DNA from: Prevotella falsenii DSM 22864 = JCM 15124
GTDB taxonomy: Bacteria; Bacteroidota; Bacteroidia; Bacteroidales; Bacteroidaceae
Length of the DNA stretch: 64,000 nt
Direction of reading: 5' to 3'
NCBI RefSeq assembly: GCF_000613945.1
Contig: NZ_BAJY01000001.1
Location: forward strand, 1-64,000
A program made the translations under genes and the position numbers. Of this stretch, positions 16,790-25,225 are shown one piece after another (the stretch's first letter is position 1; each line of letters starts with the position of its first letter). Under the pieces are notes generated by a model. It had not been told where the DNA came from and made no database searches. It worked only from the letters and a program-made list of their open reading frames with translations.

Positions 16790-18904
16790 ATGAGAAAAAA
16801 CTATGTACGATTAGCCCTCTTGGCAACCTTTACAGTTGCAGTTACAGGAAATGTTTCTGCTCAGTTAAACAACAGAACAGAAGTTCAAGAAGTTACACAA
16901 GGTGTTCTGCCTCAGAAGTTCAAAGCCCCCACTAAAGGTTTCAACTTCGGTCAGAATATGGCAAACGCACCTCAAGTGTGTTTTGCAAAAGCTCCCAGCC
17001 AGTACGGTACGGAACAGTTGGTAATGAAAGAAGACTTCTCTAAAATGACTGCCGGCAGCGAGGCTACGCCCGATGTGAACAACAGCCTGATTAAAGATGA
17101 GTTCGAATATCCTTGGATTAATACAAAAGACGAGTTCTTCAATACTCCGGGTTGGGGCTCCGGCAATGCCTACTCAGCAGGAGGAATGGTTTACCTTGAA
17201 GCAGGTCCACAGGATATGGCACACATCAACACCCCGATGCTAAATGTATCTGATAACGGTGGAATCGCTTGGATTCGCTTCAAGGCACGTACCAAGAATG
17301 CCGGCGAAAATCCGCAAGTAATGGTAGAGGCTGCCGAAACCTTCAATATGTCTCCTTCTTGGGACATGATGGGCAGTGCGGTTCTTCCTGAAGTAACCAA
17401 TGAGTGGAAAGAATACACTATGTACTTCTATGGTGGCGGAAAGTATTCTCTCTTTAATATTGTAGCTGTTGGTGCGCCAATATTTATTGACGACATTGAA
17501 GTGTTTACCGTTAAGCAGCACGTAAACACACCAACCATGCTTCCGCACACCAACTATGAAGGCACAAGTTTCGATGCCAACTGGACGGCAGTAGAAGGTG
17601 CTACGGGATACAATGTTAATGTATTCACGATCGATAAAACCACCGGCAAGACTGAATATCTTTTCGAAAACAAGCAGGTAACCACCAACAAGTTCAACGT
17701 AACGGGTGCAGAATCTGGAAAGACCTATTTCTATAATGTATCTGCAACAAAAGACAGCCACGTTTCTATTCCTTCTGATAAGATGTATGTTTTCAACCTT
17801 GTTGCTCCGGAAATGAAGGAAGTCAGCAACTTCGATGGAACGAAATATACTGCATCTTGGGGAACTGTTCCTACAGCTGAACGCTACAACTACATTGCTT
17901 ACTACGACCGCAAGGCTGCAAAGGCCGGCGAGTTCGTTGTTACCGAAGAGAACTTCACCGATGTAAAAGATGCAGAAGGAAACCTCACAGGTTGGACAAA
18001 GGAAAACCCAAATCCCGGTTCATACAGTGAATACTATATTCCTGAAATGAAGCAAGCCGGCTGGAGAGGAACCAACTATGCTCCTTACACCGACTACATC
18101 TGCTTGGACGGCTGGCAATATTACCACAACCATACCGATGCAGGTCTTATTTCACCGGAATTGGATATGTCGAAAGACAATGGTAAGTTCACTGTCAATG
18201 TTAAACTTGCCGCAGCTTCGACAACCGGTATCGATGAAAACGGCAACGAAATTACTGTTTATACACAAGCAGCTTTCGCACTCTTCAACTATAACGAGAC
18301 AACTTGCGACTACGAGCAGGCAGAGCTTATCTATCTGAAAGGACACCCTAATGCAGTAAACGACGAATGGAAGAACTTCACAGTAAACTTCACAAAGGGT
18401 TCAAAGAAGTCTGTTATAGGTATCTATGCCGTTTATGCTGACGAGCACCTCTACCTTGACGACTTGAAGATTACACAGAACTACCAAGCCGGCGAAAGTC
18501 TGAACGACCCATTCTGCTACCGCAGATGGCTCCAAAACCCAACTGCCGAAATTACTATTCCTTACTTTGTCGGTACGTCAGAAGTTACTCACCGCGCATC
18601 GGCATACAAGGTTAATAGCGACAAAAATGTGAAGAAGCAGTTTGTAGAGAGCAAGTACAGCGACCTCAAGAAAGTTGGTACTGCCAACAGCATCAGCGGC
18701 ATCGGACTTGCTAAGGCACTCGTACAGGTAGAAGGCAGCGATGTATGTGTGAACAACATCAATGGCGAGAATGTTCAAGTGTACACACTCGATGGAAAAC
18801 TTGTTTATAACAACAATGGCGAGAAGAACCTCCGCATTCGTTTGGCACAGCACGGTGCTTACATCGTAAAGGTTGGCACAAAGTCTGTAAAGCTCGTTTT
18901 CTAA
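16790..18904 (+). CDS. T9SS-exported multidomain protein (choice-of-anchor J / fibronectin type III)
   Basis: 704 residues. Signal peptide 1-25 (ending VSA-Q). Two jelly-roll-like domains of the choice-of-anchor J kind are visible, at about 80-240 and 380-565. Each ends in the same strand pattern (PIFIDDIEVFTV; HLYLDDLKITQ). Between them are fibronectin type III-like segments (FDANWTAVEGATGYNVNVF; YTASWGTVPTAERYNYIAYY). The last ~60 residues (VYTLDGKLVYNN...GAYIVKVGTKSVKLVF) are a T9SS type A sorting domain. Probably a cell-surface or secreted adhesive or carbohydrate-binding protein; no catalytic domain was recognised. Monocistronic, with a perfect terminator behind it. Confidence 0.85.
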   Translation: MRKNYVRLALLATFTVAVTGNVSAQLNNRTEVQEVTQGVLPQKFKAPTKGFNFGQNMANAPQVCFAKAPSQYGTEQLVMKEDFSKMTAGSEATPDVNNSLIKDEFEYPWINTKDEFFNTPGWGSGNAYSAGGMVYLEAGPQDMAHINTPMLNVSDNGGIAWIRFKARTKNAGENPQVMVEAAETFNMSPSWDMMGSAVLPEVTNEWKEYTMYFYGGGKYSLFNIVAVGAPIFIDDIEVFTVKQHVNTPTMLPHTNYEGTSFDANWTAVEGATGYNVNVFTIDKTTGKTEYLFENKQVTTNKFNVTGAESGKTYFYNVSATKDSHVSIPSDKMYVFNLVAPEMKEVSNFDGTKYTASWGTVPTAERYNYIAYYDRKAAKAGEFVVTEENFTDVKDAEGNLTGWTKENPNPGSYSEYYIPEMKQAGWRGTNYAPYTDYICLDGWQYYHNHTDAGLISPELDMSKDNGKFTVNVKLAAASTTGIDENGNEITVYTQAAFALFNYNETTCDYEQAELIYLKGHPNAVNDEWKNFTVNFTKGSKKSVIGIYAVYADEHLYLDDLKITQNYQAGESLNDPFCYRRWLQNPTAEITIPYFVGTSEVTHRASAYKVNSDKNVKKQFVESKYSDLKKVGTANSISGIGLAKALVQVEGSDVCVNNINGENVQVYTLDGKLVYNNNGEKNLRIRLAQHGAYIVKVGTKSVKLVF

Positions 18905-18925
18905 ACATTTAGACAAAGCATTAAC

Positions 18926-18972
18926 AATAGGGCTATCAAAACTTTGGGTTTTGATAGCCCTATTTTCTTTTT
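18926..18972 (+). terminator. Rho-independent terminator
   Basis: AATAGGGCTATCAAAAC pairs perfectly with the segment ending TTTTGATAGCCCTATT around TTTG, then TTCTTTTTC. It ends the gene at 16790-18904. Confidence 0.9.
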
Positions 18973-19036
18973 CAGCATTAACTGTTTATGCGTAATTGTA
19001 TGTACGCTACTTCAATATGATAGGATTGAATTAAAA

Positions 19037-19076
19037 AAATATGACGTCATATTTGGTTGAATATGATGCCATATTT
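19037..19076. other. Perfect 18-bp palindrome with a degenerate second copy
   Basis: AAATATGACGTCATATTT (19037-19054) is a perfect palindrome. About 7 bp later ATATGATGCCATAT (19061-19074) repeats it imperfectly. It lies between convergent genes, so a promoter-operator role is not obvious. It may bind a dimeric protein. Confidence 0.4.
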
Positions 19077-19113
19077 ATCAGAATTGGCTTGCTTGTATTA
19101 CAAGTACCGGAGA

Positions 19114-20632
19114 TTATTGTAAAACTATCTTCTTGCAGATTTGGTGTGTGCAATTGCCATATTTAACAATGTAAACACCGCTTTTTAGCGTAGAGATATT
19201 TGCCTTGCCGGTATTTCCCTGCATGCAAATGGCACCGGTCAGCGTGGCGATAGCCAGTTATTTACGTTTGGCGAGAAAGTAATGATGCCGTTTTGCATGT
19301 TAATTTCAAAGCATTTGTTTCCGAAGTGCCCACACTTGCAATGCCGGAAGTGATTTCTTCTTCGCCGTTTGTCAGCATCCATCTCTTCGCATTTGCTGCT
19401 TTAATAGCCTCATCAGTTAGTGTGTTATGTTCTTCGCCCTCCTCTTGAGAGTTGAAAAAGATAATTTGCCCTGCCTCTTCTTGCTTTTCCAAACCGCTAA
19501 TCATAGCCAGTGTAGCGTCAGCACTTAGGTTGTTGTGGCTGATGTCTATGGCACGCAACGCCGTACAACCCTTTGCAGAGAACGAATTCAGCAGATTATG
19601 GCTGCAAACAATGGCTTGCAACTTCTTCAAACCATCTATATTGAGTTCGGTTAGTTCGTTGAAGAACACGCAAACCGATTCAAGGTTGCTGTTTTTGCTT
19701 AGGTCGATGGTCTTCAGTTGGCACCCACCACAGTTCAGTTCAGCAAGTTTGGTCAGCCCATTAAGGTTCAGCTCTTTTATTGATGTTTCCATACAGAAGA
19801 GCGTTTCCAGTTCTTTGTTGTGCGATACTTCGAGTTTACCAATGTCGTTGCTGCTGCAAATCAATTCTATCAGATGGTTTTGCCTGCTAATATCTAAACT
19901 TTTTAATTTGTTGTCGGTACATTGGAGCTTTGTAAGTAGCACACAGTTTTGCAGATTTAGTTCTTTGAGGGCACAGCTTTGACAATACAAGCTCTTTAGT
20001 TTCGTGTTCTTGCTCAAATCCAATGTACCTATTTTGTTCTTCTTGCAATCCATTCCTATGAGTTCGGGGCAGTTCGTTACATCAAGTGCTGTAAGTTTGT
20101 TGCTGTAACAGCCCAGTTCTACCAGCTTTTCAGCATTGCTCAAGTCGATGCTTGTTAGCTCGTTGAATTGGCAATATAGTTGCTGCAGTTTCTTTGGAGT
20201 GCCTAATTTCAGTTCCGTAAGCGTATTGTCGTTGCAGTAAAGACCTATCAAATCAGCATTCTTCGATACGTCGAGCGTTGTCAATTGATTAATGTCGCAC
20301 TTTAAAACCTGCAAAGATGTAGCCTGCATACAGTCTATTTCCGACAACGACAGTGATGCACAGACAATTCCCAACACATCGCCTTCCACCTCAATAGTAG
20401 GACTTTCGGCACTTGCTTGCAGCGAAATGAATGTAGGTTTCATTACTTCGTCGGTTACGGTATAATCTTTTGCCGTACCGTCGCCCGTATTAATGCGAAC
20501 CGTTTTGTTCTTTGCAGCAATCGAAATCCTAATGAGGTCTCCCTTTTTCATACTGCTTTTAAGTGTGATTTTCTCTGCCAACGCAGGCAAGCACAATGCT
20601 ACAAACGTAGCTACGAGTAATATTTTTTTCAT
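19114..20632 (-). CDS. LRR surface protein, T9SS sorting domain broken by frameshifts
   Basis: The open frame runs 20632-19262 (456 residues). Signal peptide MKKILLVATFVALCLPALA, a short beta domain, then about 13 InlJ-like repeats (LxxLxCxxNxLTxLDLSxN, about 95-400). The open frame ends in ALKLTCKTASLLSRQT, which is not a normal end. In other frames the DNA continues FEINMQNGIITFS and then IATLTGAICMQGNTGKANIS...SGVYIVKYG, stopping at 19114; this is a typical type A sorting domain. Two frame changes are therefore needed, near 19317-19322 and 19254-19262. As written the protein would be secreted to the periplasm but not anchored by T9SS. A sequence error or a true mutation is possible. A TATCTTTG promoter element lies at 20662-20655. 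Confidence 0.75.
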
Positions 20633-20724
20633 AATTTAATAGATTTGTTCGCAACAAAGATACGAAAAAGCAATGAAACACAGTACTCAAATACTGTGGC
20701 AATTAACGATGAATATCTACTTAT

Positions 20725-21033
20725 ACGTGGGTTCGGCATCAGGAAGCAGGTAAAACAAGTAATATCGCAGATGCTTTTTAAAAGCAAGTTCGCTAATGAA
20801 ATGGTGAGAGATTTTTAGTTTCGTTTTGTAAAGATAATTCCCTTAAAAAGTGATAATTTCGATTTGACGTTGCGAAAGCGTAGGTTTTGCGTTGCAAAAC
20901 CTACGCTTTTACCGTGCAAAACCTACGCTTTTGCAATGCCAAACAATAGGTTTTGTAATGCACTGACGAATAGATAGTTAGACAACAGTTGCGCTTGCGA
21001 ATAATCTTTACATATTTGTAGCCTTATTTTCGT
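20725..21033 (-). repeat. Family A repeat, reverse orientation
   Basis: Begins ACGTGGGTTCGGCATC. The core at 20870-20965 read on its own strand has GCGTAGG / GCGTAGG / CCTACGC, so all slots hold the same word and the hairpin is perfect. Its inner end lies directly against the regulator remnant at 21037, which suggests that insertion or recombination cut that gene. Confidence 0.8.
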
Positions 21034-21036
21034 AAC

Positions 21037-21214
21037 TTCTGCCGACTACCCGGCTATCGAAACAAATCGTTTGCGATGCGTTTTAGCTAAAAAATCCGAT
21101 GCAATTGAAACGCTCCATATCCTTGTTCGGCACATAAAACACATACTGCAAAAGCACGCAGGCTTGAATATCGTTACCGAACAGGGCGACAACTACCATT
21201 CGGAAAAACAATGA
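21037..21214 (+). pseudogene. Remnant of a winged-helix regulator (C-terminal part)
   Basis: About 178 bp whose DNA aligns with the 3' end of the regulator gene at 42385-43118: TCGAAACAAA, TTTGCGATGC, CAGGCTTGAATATCGTTACC and GAAAAACAATGA are shared or nearly so. It has a frame change near the start and an in-frame TAG where the other copy has TGG. The N-terminal two thirds are missing and replaced by a family A repeat. The last frame reads LQKHAGLNIVTEQGDNY, the end of a winged-helix DNA-binding domain. It lies upstream of an outer-membrane barrel gene that it may once have controlled (inference). Confidence 0.75.
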
Positions 21215-21315
21215 AACGGTAGCTAAAAAGGTCAGAACAGGCTCTGTCGGTTGGGGTTCAGTGAGATGTCAGACAATTGTCAGCTACGTTTTGCCCGCCT
21301 TTTTGCTATTTTAAT

Positions 21316-21323
21316 TAATTTTG
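21316..21323 (+). promoter_or_regulatory. -7 promoter element of the barrel gene
   Basis: TAATTTTG fits TAnnTTTG; start of transcription about 65 bp before the ATG. No certain -33 element. Confidence 0.45.
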
Positions 21324-21393
21324 TTGGCAGATTATAACGATTCGTTTGCGATGCCATGGCTCGGCAGCAGAGGAACAGAACTAAATTTATTCA

Positions 21394-23520
21394 ATGACGA
21401 TGAAACGATTTTTTGCTTTATTTTTAATTGCAGTGGCAGGGCAGAACGCTTTGTCTGCCCACCCTTTTTTGCTGAATACAGCACGATTGCAGTACGATTT
21501 AACACAGAAAGAAGTAAGCGACACGGTGCAAACGGACAGGAAAGAAAAAACCATAGAACTGTCTGAAGTAACGGTGGAGGCTGCAAGAGTGGTGCAAAAA
21601 CCTGACGGACAACTTATTTTCCCATCGAAAGCACAGCGCAACAATTCGGTAAACGGATACAGTTTGCTGGCTAAGCTCGGCTTGGCGCGTATCCGTGTAG
21701 ACGAAGTAACGCACGCCATAACGGCTTTAAACAACAACGGCGACGTGCAAATACGCATCAATGGCGTGGTTGCGACGAAGACAGAGCTGACGAGTATGAA
21801 CCCTAAGTTGGTGAAAAGCATCGAATTCATCGACAATCCGGGTGTCCGTTATGGCGAAAACGTGGGCTATGTGCTGAACATTCGTACTGTGCGGAGCGAG
21901 CGTGGTGGCGCAGTGGGCGTGGATTTGAGCAATTCGCTCACCGCTTTGTATGGCAACAATACGGCGTATGCTAAGTTTAATCGGGGAAAATCGGAACTTT
22001 CGCTTTCCTATTCGTTCAATTATCAAGACTTCAAAAAAAACAGAATGAAAGAAGTAGCCGACTATTTGCTGAACGACAACACACGCTATCGCATCGTGCG
22101 CACCGACTTATCGAGCCGCTATCGCTTGTTCGGCAACAACCTACAACTGAAGTATAGTCTTGCCGACTCGGCTTCCTACGTGTTTCAAGCAAATCTATCG
22201 GGCAACTTCAATCATAGTCCCAATGCCGACAGAACCTATCAGACACTTACACCCGAAGGCAATTTCGTGTCGGAAAGCAATGGTTCGGAGCGGAGTTTCT
22301 CGCCTGTTCTCGACCTTTACTATTATCGGAAGTTGGGCAAAAGCAGCAGTATCACAGCCAATTTGGTAGGTACGGCAATCGAAACAAAGGCAAACGACTA
22401 CCTGAAAGAGGTTTCACCTTATATATATAATGTGGACGGACGAATGCGTTCGCTTTATTCCGAACTTATCTACGAACGGCAGTTGCGCCCTTTCACCGTG
22501 TCGATGGGCGTCAATGGGTCGCTGAAACACATACGAAACGAGTATACGGGCGATGTAAAATCGTTGAACCAAATGGACTATTCCACATTGTATATGTTCT
22601 CGGAAGTAAAAGGAACATGGCAGAAACTGGGCTACGTGTTTGGCATTGGAGCTACGAACGCAGGCTACAAGCAAGCGACCGACAAATACAACTATTGGCT
22701 TTTCCGCCCCAAATTCACTTTGAACTATTCCGTTTCTAAAGCCTTCTCGGTGCGATACAACTTTCAAATCTACGAGCATATATCGCGTATAGCAATGATT
22801 AGCGATACAAAAATAAGAGAAAACAGCCGCGAATGGCGTGTGGGAAACCCGAATATAGAGCCCAACAAGGTGGTTCAGCAAATGCTGAGCTTCAACTATG
22901 TTCGTCCACGCTTTTACAATATGGTGGATATATTGTTTCGATTGAACAGCAATCCCAATATGTCGAAATATGTTCGCACTGCCGACGACCGGTTTTACTA
23001 TATGCAAGCCAACCAGAAACGCATTACAATGTTTTGTGTTATGGACAATTTCAACCTTAAAATCATACCCGATGTGATCGAAATGACGTTGGGTGGAGGC
23101 ATTTATCGTTTTATTAACGAAGGCGACGACTATAAGCACAGCTTAACGGCTTACAACTTCCAAGCTAGCATACAGGCGTACTTGGGGCGTTGGACACTAT
23201 CGGCGTATGCGGATAACGGGTGGAAATTCAATGAAGGAGAAACGCTTGCGCACAACGGAGGCAATGTCTACATAGGCGGCAGCTATAGTGTGGGCAACCT
23301 GCAACTGTCGCTCTACCTTCAAAATCCATTTATGCAGCACCCAAAGACCTATCATACGCACATACTCAATCGCTACGTAACGAAAGATATAGTGTATCGT
23401 AGCCGCGAAAATGGCAATCTTTTAAACTTCAATCTTTCGTGGAACTTGGAGTTCGGGCATAGGAAACACAACGACAGACAGCGCAACCAACACAAGGATA
23501 CCGACACAGGAATTATGTAA
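21394..23520 (+). CDS. Outer-membrane beta-barrel protein (TonB-dependent-receptor-like)
   Basis: 708 residues; ATG 21394 or, equally likely, ATG 21400 (MKRFF). Signal peptide about 1-22. ELSEVTVEAARVVQKPDG and the plug-like region DGQLIFPSK...LAKLGLARIRVDE...IRINGVVATKTELTSMNPKLVKSIEFIDNPGVRYGE follow; a long strand-rich barrel with many aromatic turns makes up the rest. The carboxypeptidase-like N-domain seen in the 10170-12788 protein is absent. It is probably a receptor or transporter in the outer membrane, substrate unknown. The C-terminus is hydrophilic (HKDTDTGIM) and does not end in the usual aromatic residue. Confidence 0.82.
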   Translation: MTMKRFFALFLIAVAGQNALSAHPFLLNTARLQYDLTQKEVSDTVQTDRKEKTIELSEVTVEAARVVQKPDGQLIFPSKAQRNNSVNGYSLLAKLGLARIRVDEVTHAITALNNNGDVQIRINGVVATKTELTSMNPKLVKSIEFIDNPGVRYGENVGYVLNIRTVRSERGGAVGVDLSNSLTALYGNNTAYAKFNRGKSELSLSYSFNYQDFKKNRMKEVADYLLNDNTRYRIVRTDLSSRYRLFGNNLQLKYSLADSASYVFQANLSGNFNHSPNADRTYQTLTPEGNFVSESNGSERSFSPVLDLYYYRKLGKSSSITANLVGTAIETKANDYLKEVSPYIYNVDGRMRSLYSELIYERQLRPFTVSMGVNGSLKHIRNEYTGDVKSLNQMDYSTLYMFSEVKGTWQKLGYVFGIGATNAGYKQATDKYNYWLFRPKFTLNYSVSKAFSVRYNFQIYEHISRIAMISDTKIRENSREWRVGNPNIEPNKVVQQMLSFNYVRPRFYNMVDILFRLNSNPNMSKYVRTADDRFYYMQANQKRITMFCVMDNFNLKIIPDVIEMTLGGGIYRFINEGDDYKHSLTAYNFQASIQAYLGRWTLSAYADNGWKFNEGETLAHNGGNVYIGGSYSVGNLQLSLYLQNPFMQHPKTYHTHILNRYVTKDIVYRSRENGNLLNFNLSWNLEFGHRKHNDRQRNQHKDTDTGIM

Positions 23521-23626
23521 ATTAGTAGAAAATAGTTGGTAAATGGCACACGGTTGTAAAATATAATCGTTATCTTTGCAATTATTAGATTGCATTTAGC
23601 AATTCTATAAATTAAGTGAAAGAGCT

Positions 23627-23947
23627 ATGACACAAGAGGAGAAGGCAAAGATAGAAGAAGATATAGTAGAGGTTTTGAAAACTGTCTATGACCCTGAAAT
23701 TCCGGTAAACATATACGACCTCGGTATGATTTACAAGATAGACTTGCAGGACGACGGCACGTTGGATATGGATATGACCTTTACATCGCCATCGTGCCCT
23801 GCAGCCGACTACATATTCGAGGACGTAAGGACAAAGGTTGAAGGAGTTAAAGGGGTACGCACGTCGAACATAAATCTTGTTTTTGAACCTATTTGGGACC
23901 AAAGTATGATGTCGGAAGAAGCACGGGTGGAACTCGGTTTCGACTGA
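23627..23947 (+). CDS. DUF59/MIP18 family Fe-S cluster assembly protein
   Basis: 106 residues forming a single DUF59 (PaaD/SufT-like) domain. Family motifs: VLKTVYDPEIPVNIYDLGMI (about 13-32) and MTFTSPSCPAADYI with the conserved cysteine. These small proteins help deliver iron-sulfur clusters to targets. In Bacteroidota they occur alone or near suf genes; no other Suf gene is in this window. Located 35 bp upstream of lpxH, likely co-transcribed. Confidence 0.88.
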   Translation: MTQEEKAKIEEDIVEVLKTVYDPEIPVNIYDLGMIYKIDLQDDGTLDMDMTFTSPSCPAADYIFEDVRTKVEGVKGVRTSNINLVFEPIWDQSMMSEEARVELGFD

Positions 23948-23981
23948 TTTCACTTGTAGTAAGCAACGAAACTGTAAGACA

Positions 23982-24746
23982 ATGAAGAATGTTTATTTCC
24001 TTTCCGATGCCCATCTCGGTTCGCTGGCAATAGAGCACCGACGAACACAAGAACGCCGCTTGGTACGTTTCTTGGACAGTATAAAGGACAAGGCAGAAGC
24101 AATTTATCTTTTGGGCGATATGTTCGACTTCTGGGACGAGTATAAATACGTTGTTCCGAAAGGCTTTACACGCTTCTTGGGAAAGATTTCCGAGCTTACG
24201 GATATGGGCGTAGAGGTGCATTACTTCACAGGCAACCACGATGTTTGGACATACGGATACTTGGAAGAAGAGTGTGGAGTGATATTGCACAGACGCGATA
24301 TAACGACCGAAATTCACGATAAGGTATTCTATTTGGCGCACGGTGATGGGCTTGGAGACCCCGACCCGTTATTCAAAATCCTGCGGAAAATATTCCACAA
24401 CCGTGCCTGCCAGCGTCTGCTGAACTTCTTTCACCCATGGTGGGGAATGCAATTGGGACTTGGTTGGGCAAAAAAGAGCCGTATGAAACGGCCGGACGGC
24501 AAAGAACTTCCTTTCCTTGGCGAAGACAAAGAATATTTGGTGCAATACACCAAAAAGTATATGAAGACGCACAAAGACGTAGACTACTACGTTTATGGGC
24601 ATCGCCACATAAAGCTCGACCTACCGTTGGACGGCAAGGCACGTATGTTTATCCTCGGCGATTGGATATGGCAGTTCACCTATCTTGTATTCGATGGCGA
24701 GCATACCTTCCTCGAAGACTACGTAGAAGGAGAGAGCAAATTATAA
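23982..24746 (+). CDS. lpxH: UDP-2,3-diacylglucosamine pyrophosphohydrolase
   Basis: 254 residues, a calcineurin-type metallophosphoesterase with all metal motifs: SDAHLGS (8-14), GDMFDFWDE, GNHD, HGDGLGDPD and GHRH. It hydrolyses UDP-2,3-diacylglucosamine to lipid X and UMP, the fourth step of lipid A synthesis, at the inner face of the cytoplasmic membrane. The sequence fits the Bacteroidota LpxH branch; a general phosphoesterase is less likely. A terminator-like hairpin appears only 230 bp further on, after a separate promoter. Confidence 0.88.
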   Translation: MKNVYFLSDAHLGSLAIEHRRTQERRLVRFLDSIKDKAEAIYLLGDMFDFWDEYKYVVPKGFTRFLGKISELTDMGVEVHYFTGNHDVWTYGYLEEECGVILHRRDITTEIHDKVFYLAHGDGLGDPDPLFKILRKIFHNRACQRLLNFFHPWWGMQLGLGWAKKSRMKRPDGKELPFLGEDKEYLVQYTKKYMKTHKDVDYYVYGHRHIKLDLPLDGKARMFILGDWIWQFTYLVFDGEHTFLEDYVEGESKL

Positions 24747-24824
24747 AAAATAGCTTTAAATTGCTTATTTTTCACTCGGTTTTCGCTTTTTTATTGAAAA
24801 AAAAAAGGCAGTTCGTTGAAAATA

Positions 24825-24856
24825 TTTGCACAGTTCAATGAAATACTGTATATTTG
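24825..24856 (+). promoter_or_regulatory. Strong orphan promoter
   Basis: TTTG (24825-24828), 20 bp, TATATTTG (24849-24856): a perfect Bacteroidota promoter. No rightward gene follows before the hairpin at 24976. Confidence 0.65.
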
Positions 24857-24862
24857 TAGCAG

Positions 24863-25013
24863 TTATTAAATCATAAAAGATTTAGCAATTCAATACTAAG
24901 AAGAAATAATGATTAGTAAAAGATAAAAATTCATCATTTAGAATAAAACTCAGGTTTGTAGATTAAGTTTAGTCAAAAAGGTGGTTGTCGTGATGACAAC
25001 TACCTTTTACATT
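24863..25013 (+). ncRNA. Candidate small RNA (about 150 nt)
   Basis: From the predicted start behind the perfect promoter to a terminator: AAAAGGTGGTTGTC pairs with GACAACTACCTTTT (24976-25008) and is followed by TACATTTT. The only ORF inside has five codons (ATG at 24909). The next gene on the right points leftward, so this is not its leader. No Rfam family was recognised by eye. Confidence 0.5.
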
Positions 25014-25082
25014 TTAAGCCATAAACGATTTACGTCAGCAGGGCAACGATAGTCATTGCCTTGCCCCCGGTTTGTATTATAC

Positions 25083-25187
25083 GGTACTGTCCAATAAAAG
25101 TGTGTAAGTCCACTTCTTCTTATCTTTATATTTGGAAAAATATAAACGTAAAGAAATAGAACTTACACACTTTTATTGGACAGTACC
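25083..25187. repeat. Family D element with perfect 27-bp inverted ends
   Basis: 105 bp. The 27-bp ends are exact complements (GGTACTGTCCAATAAAAGTG at the left edge; CTTTTATTGGACAGTACC at the right edge). The 51-bp interior has no coding content. It looks like a miniature inverted-repeat element derived from an insertion sequence. The parent IS family was not determined and no clear target duplication was seen. It lies behind the EnvC-like gene and could also fold as a terminator. Confidence 0.7.
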
Positions 25188-25225
25188 AACTTTATGGTTT
25201 CTATATATTATATATAAGGTGTAGC

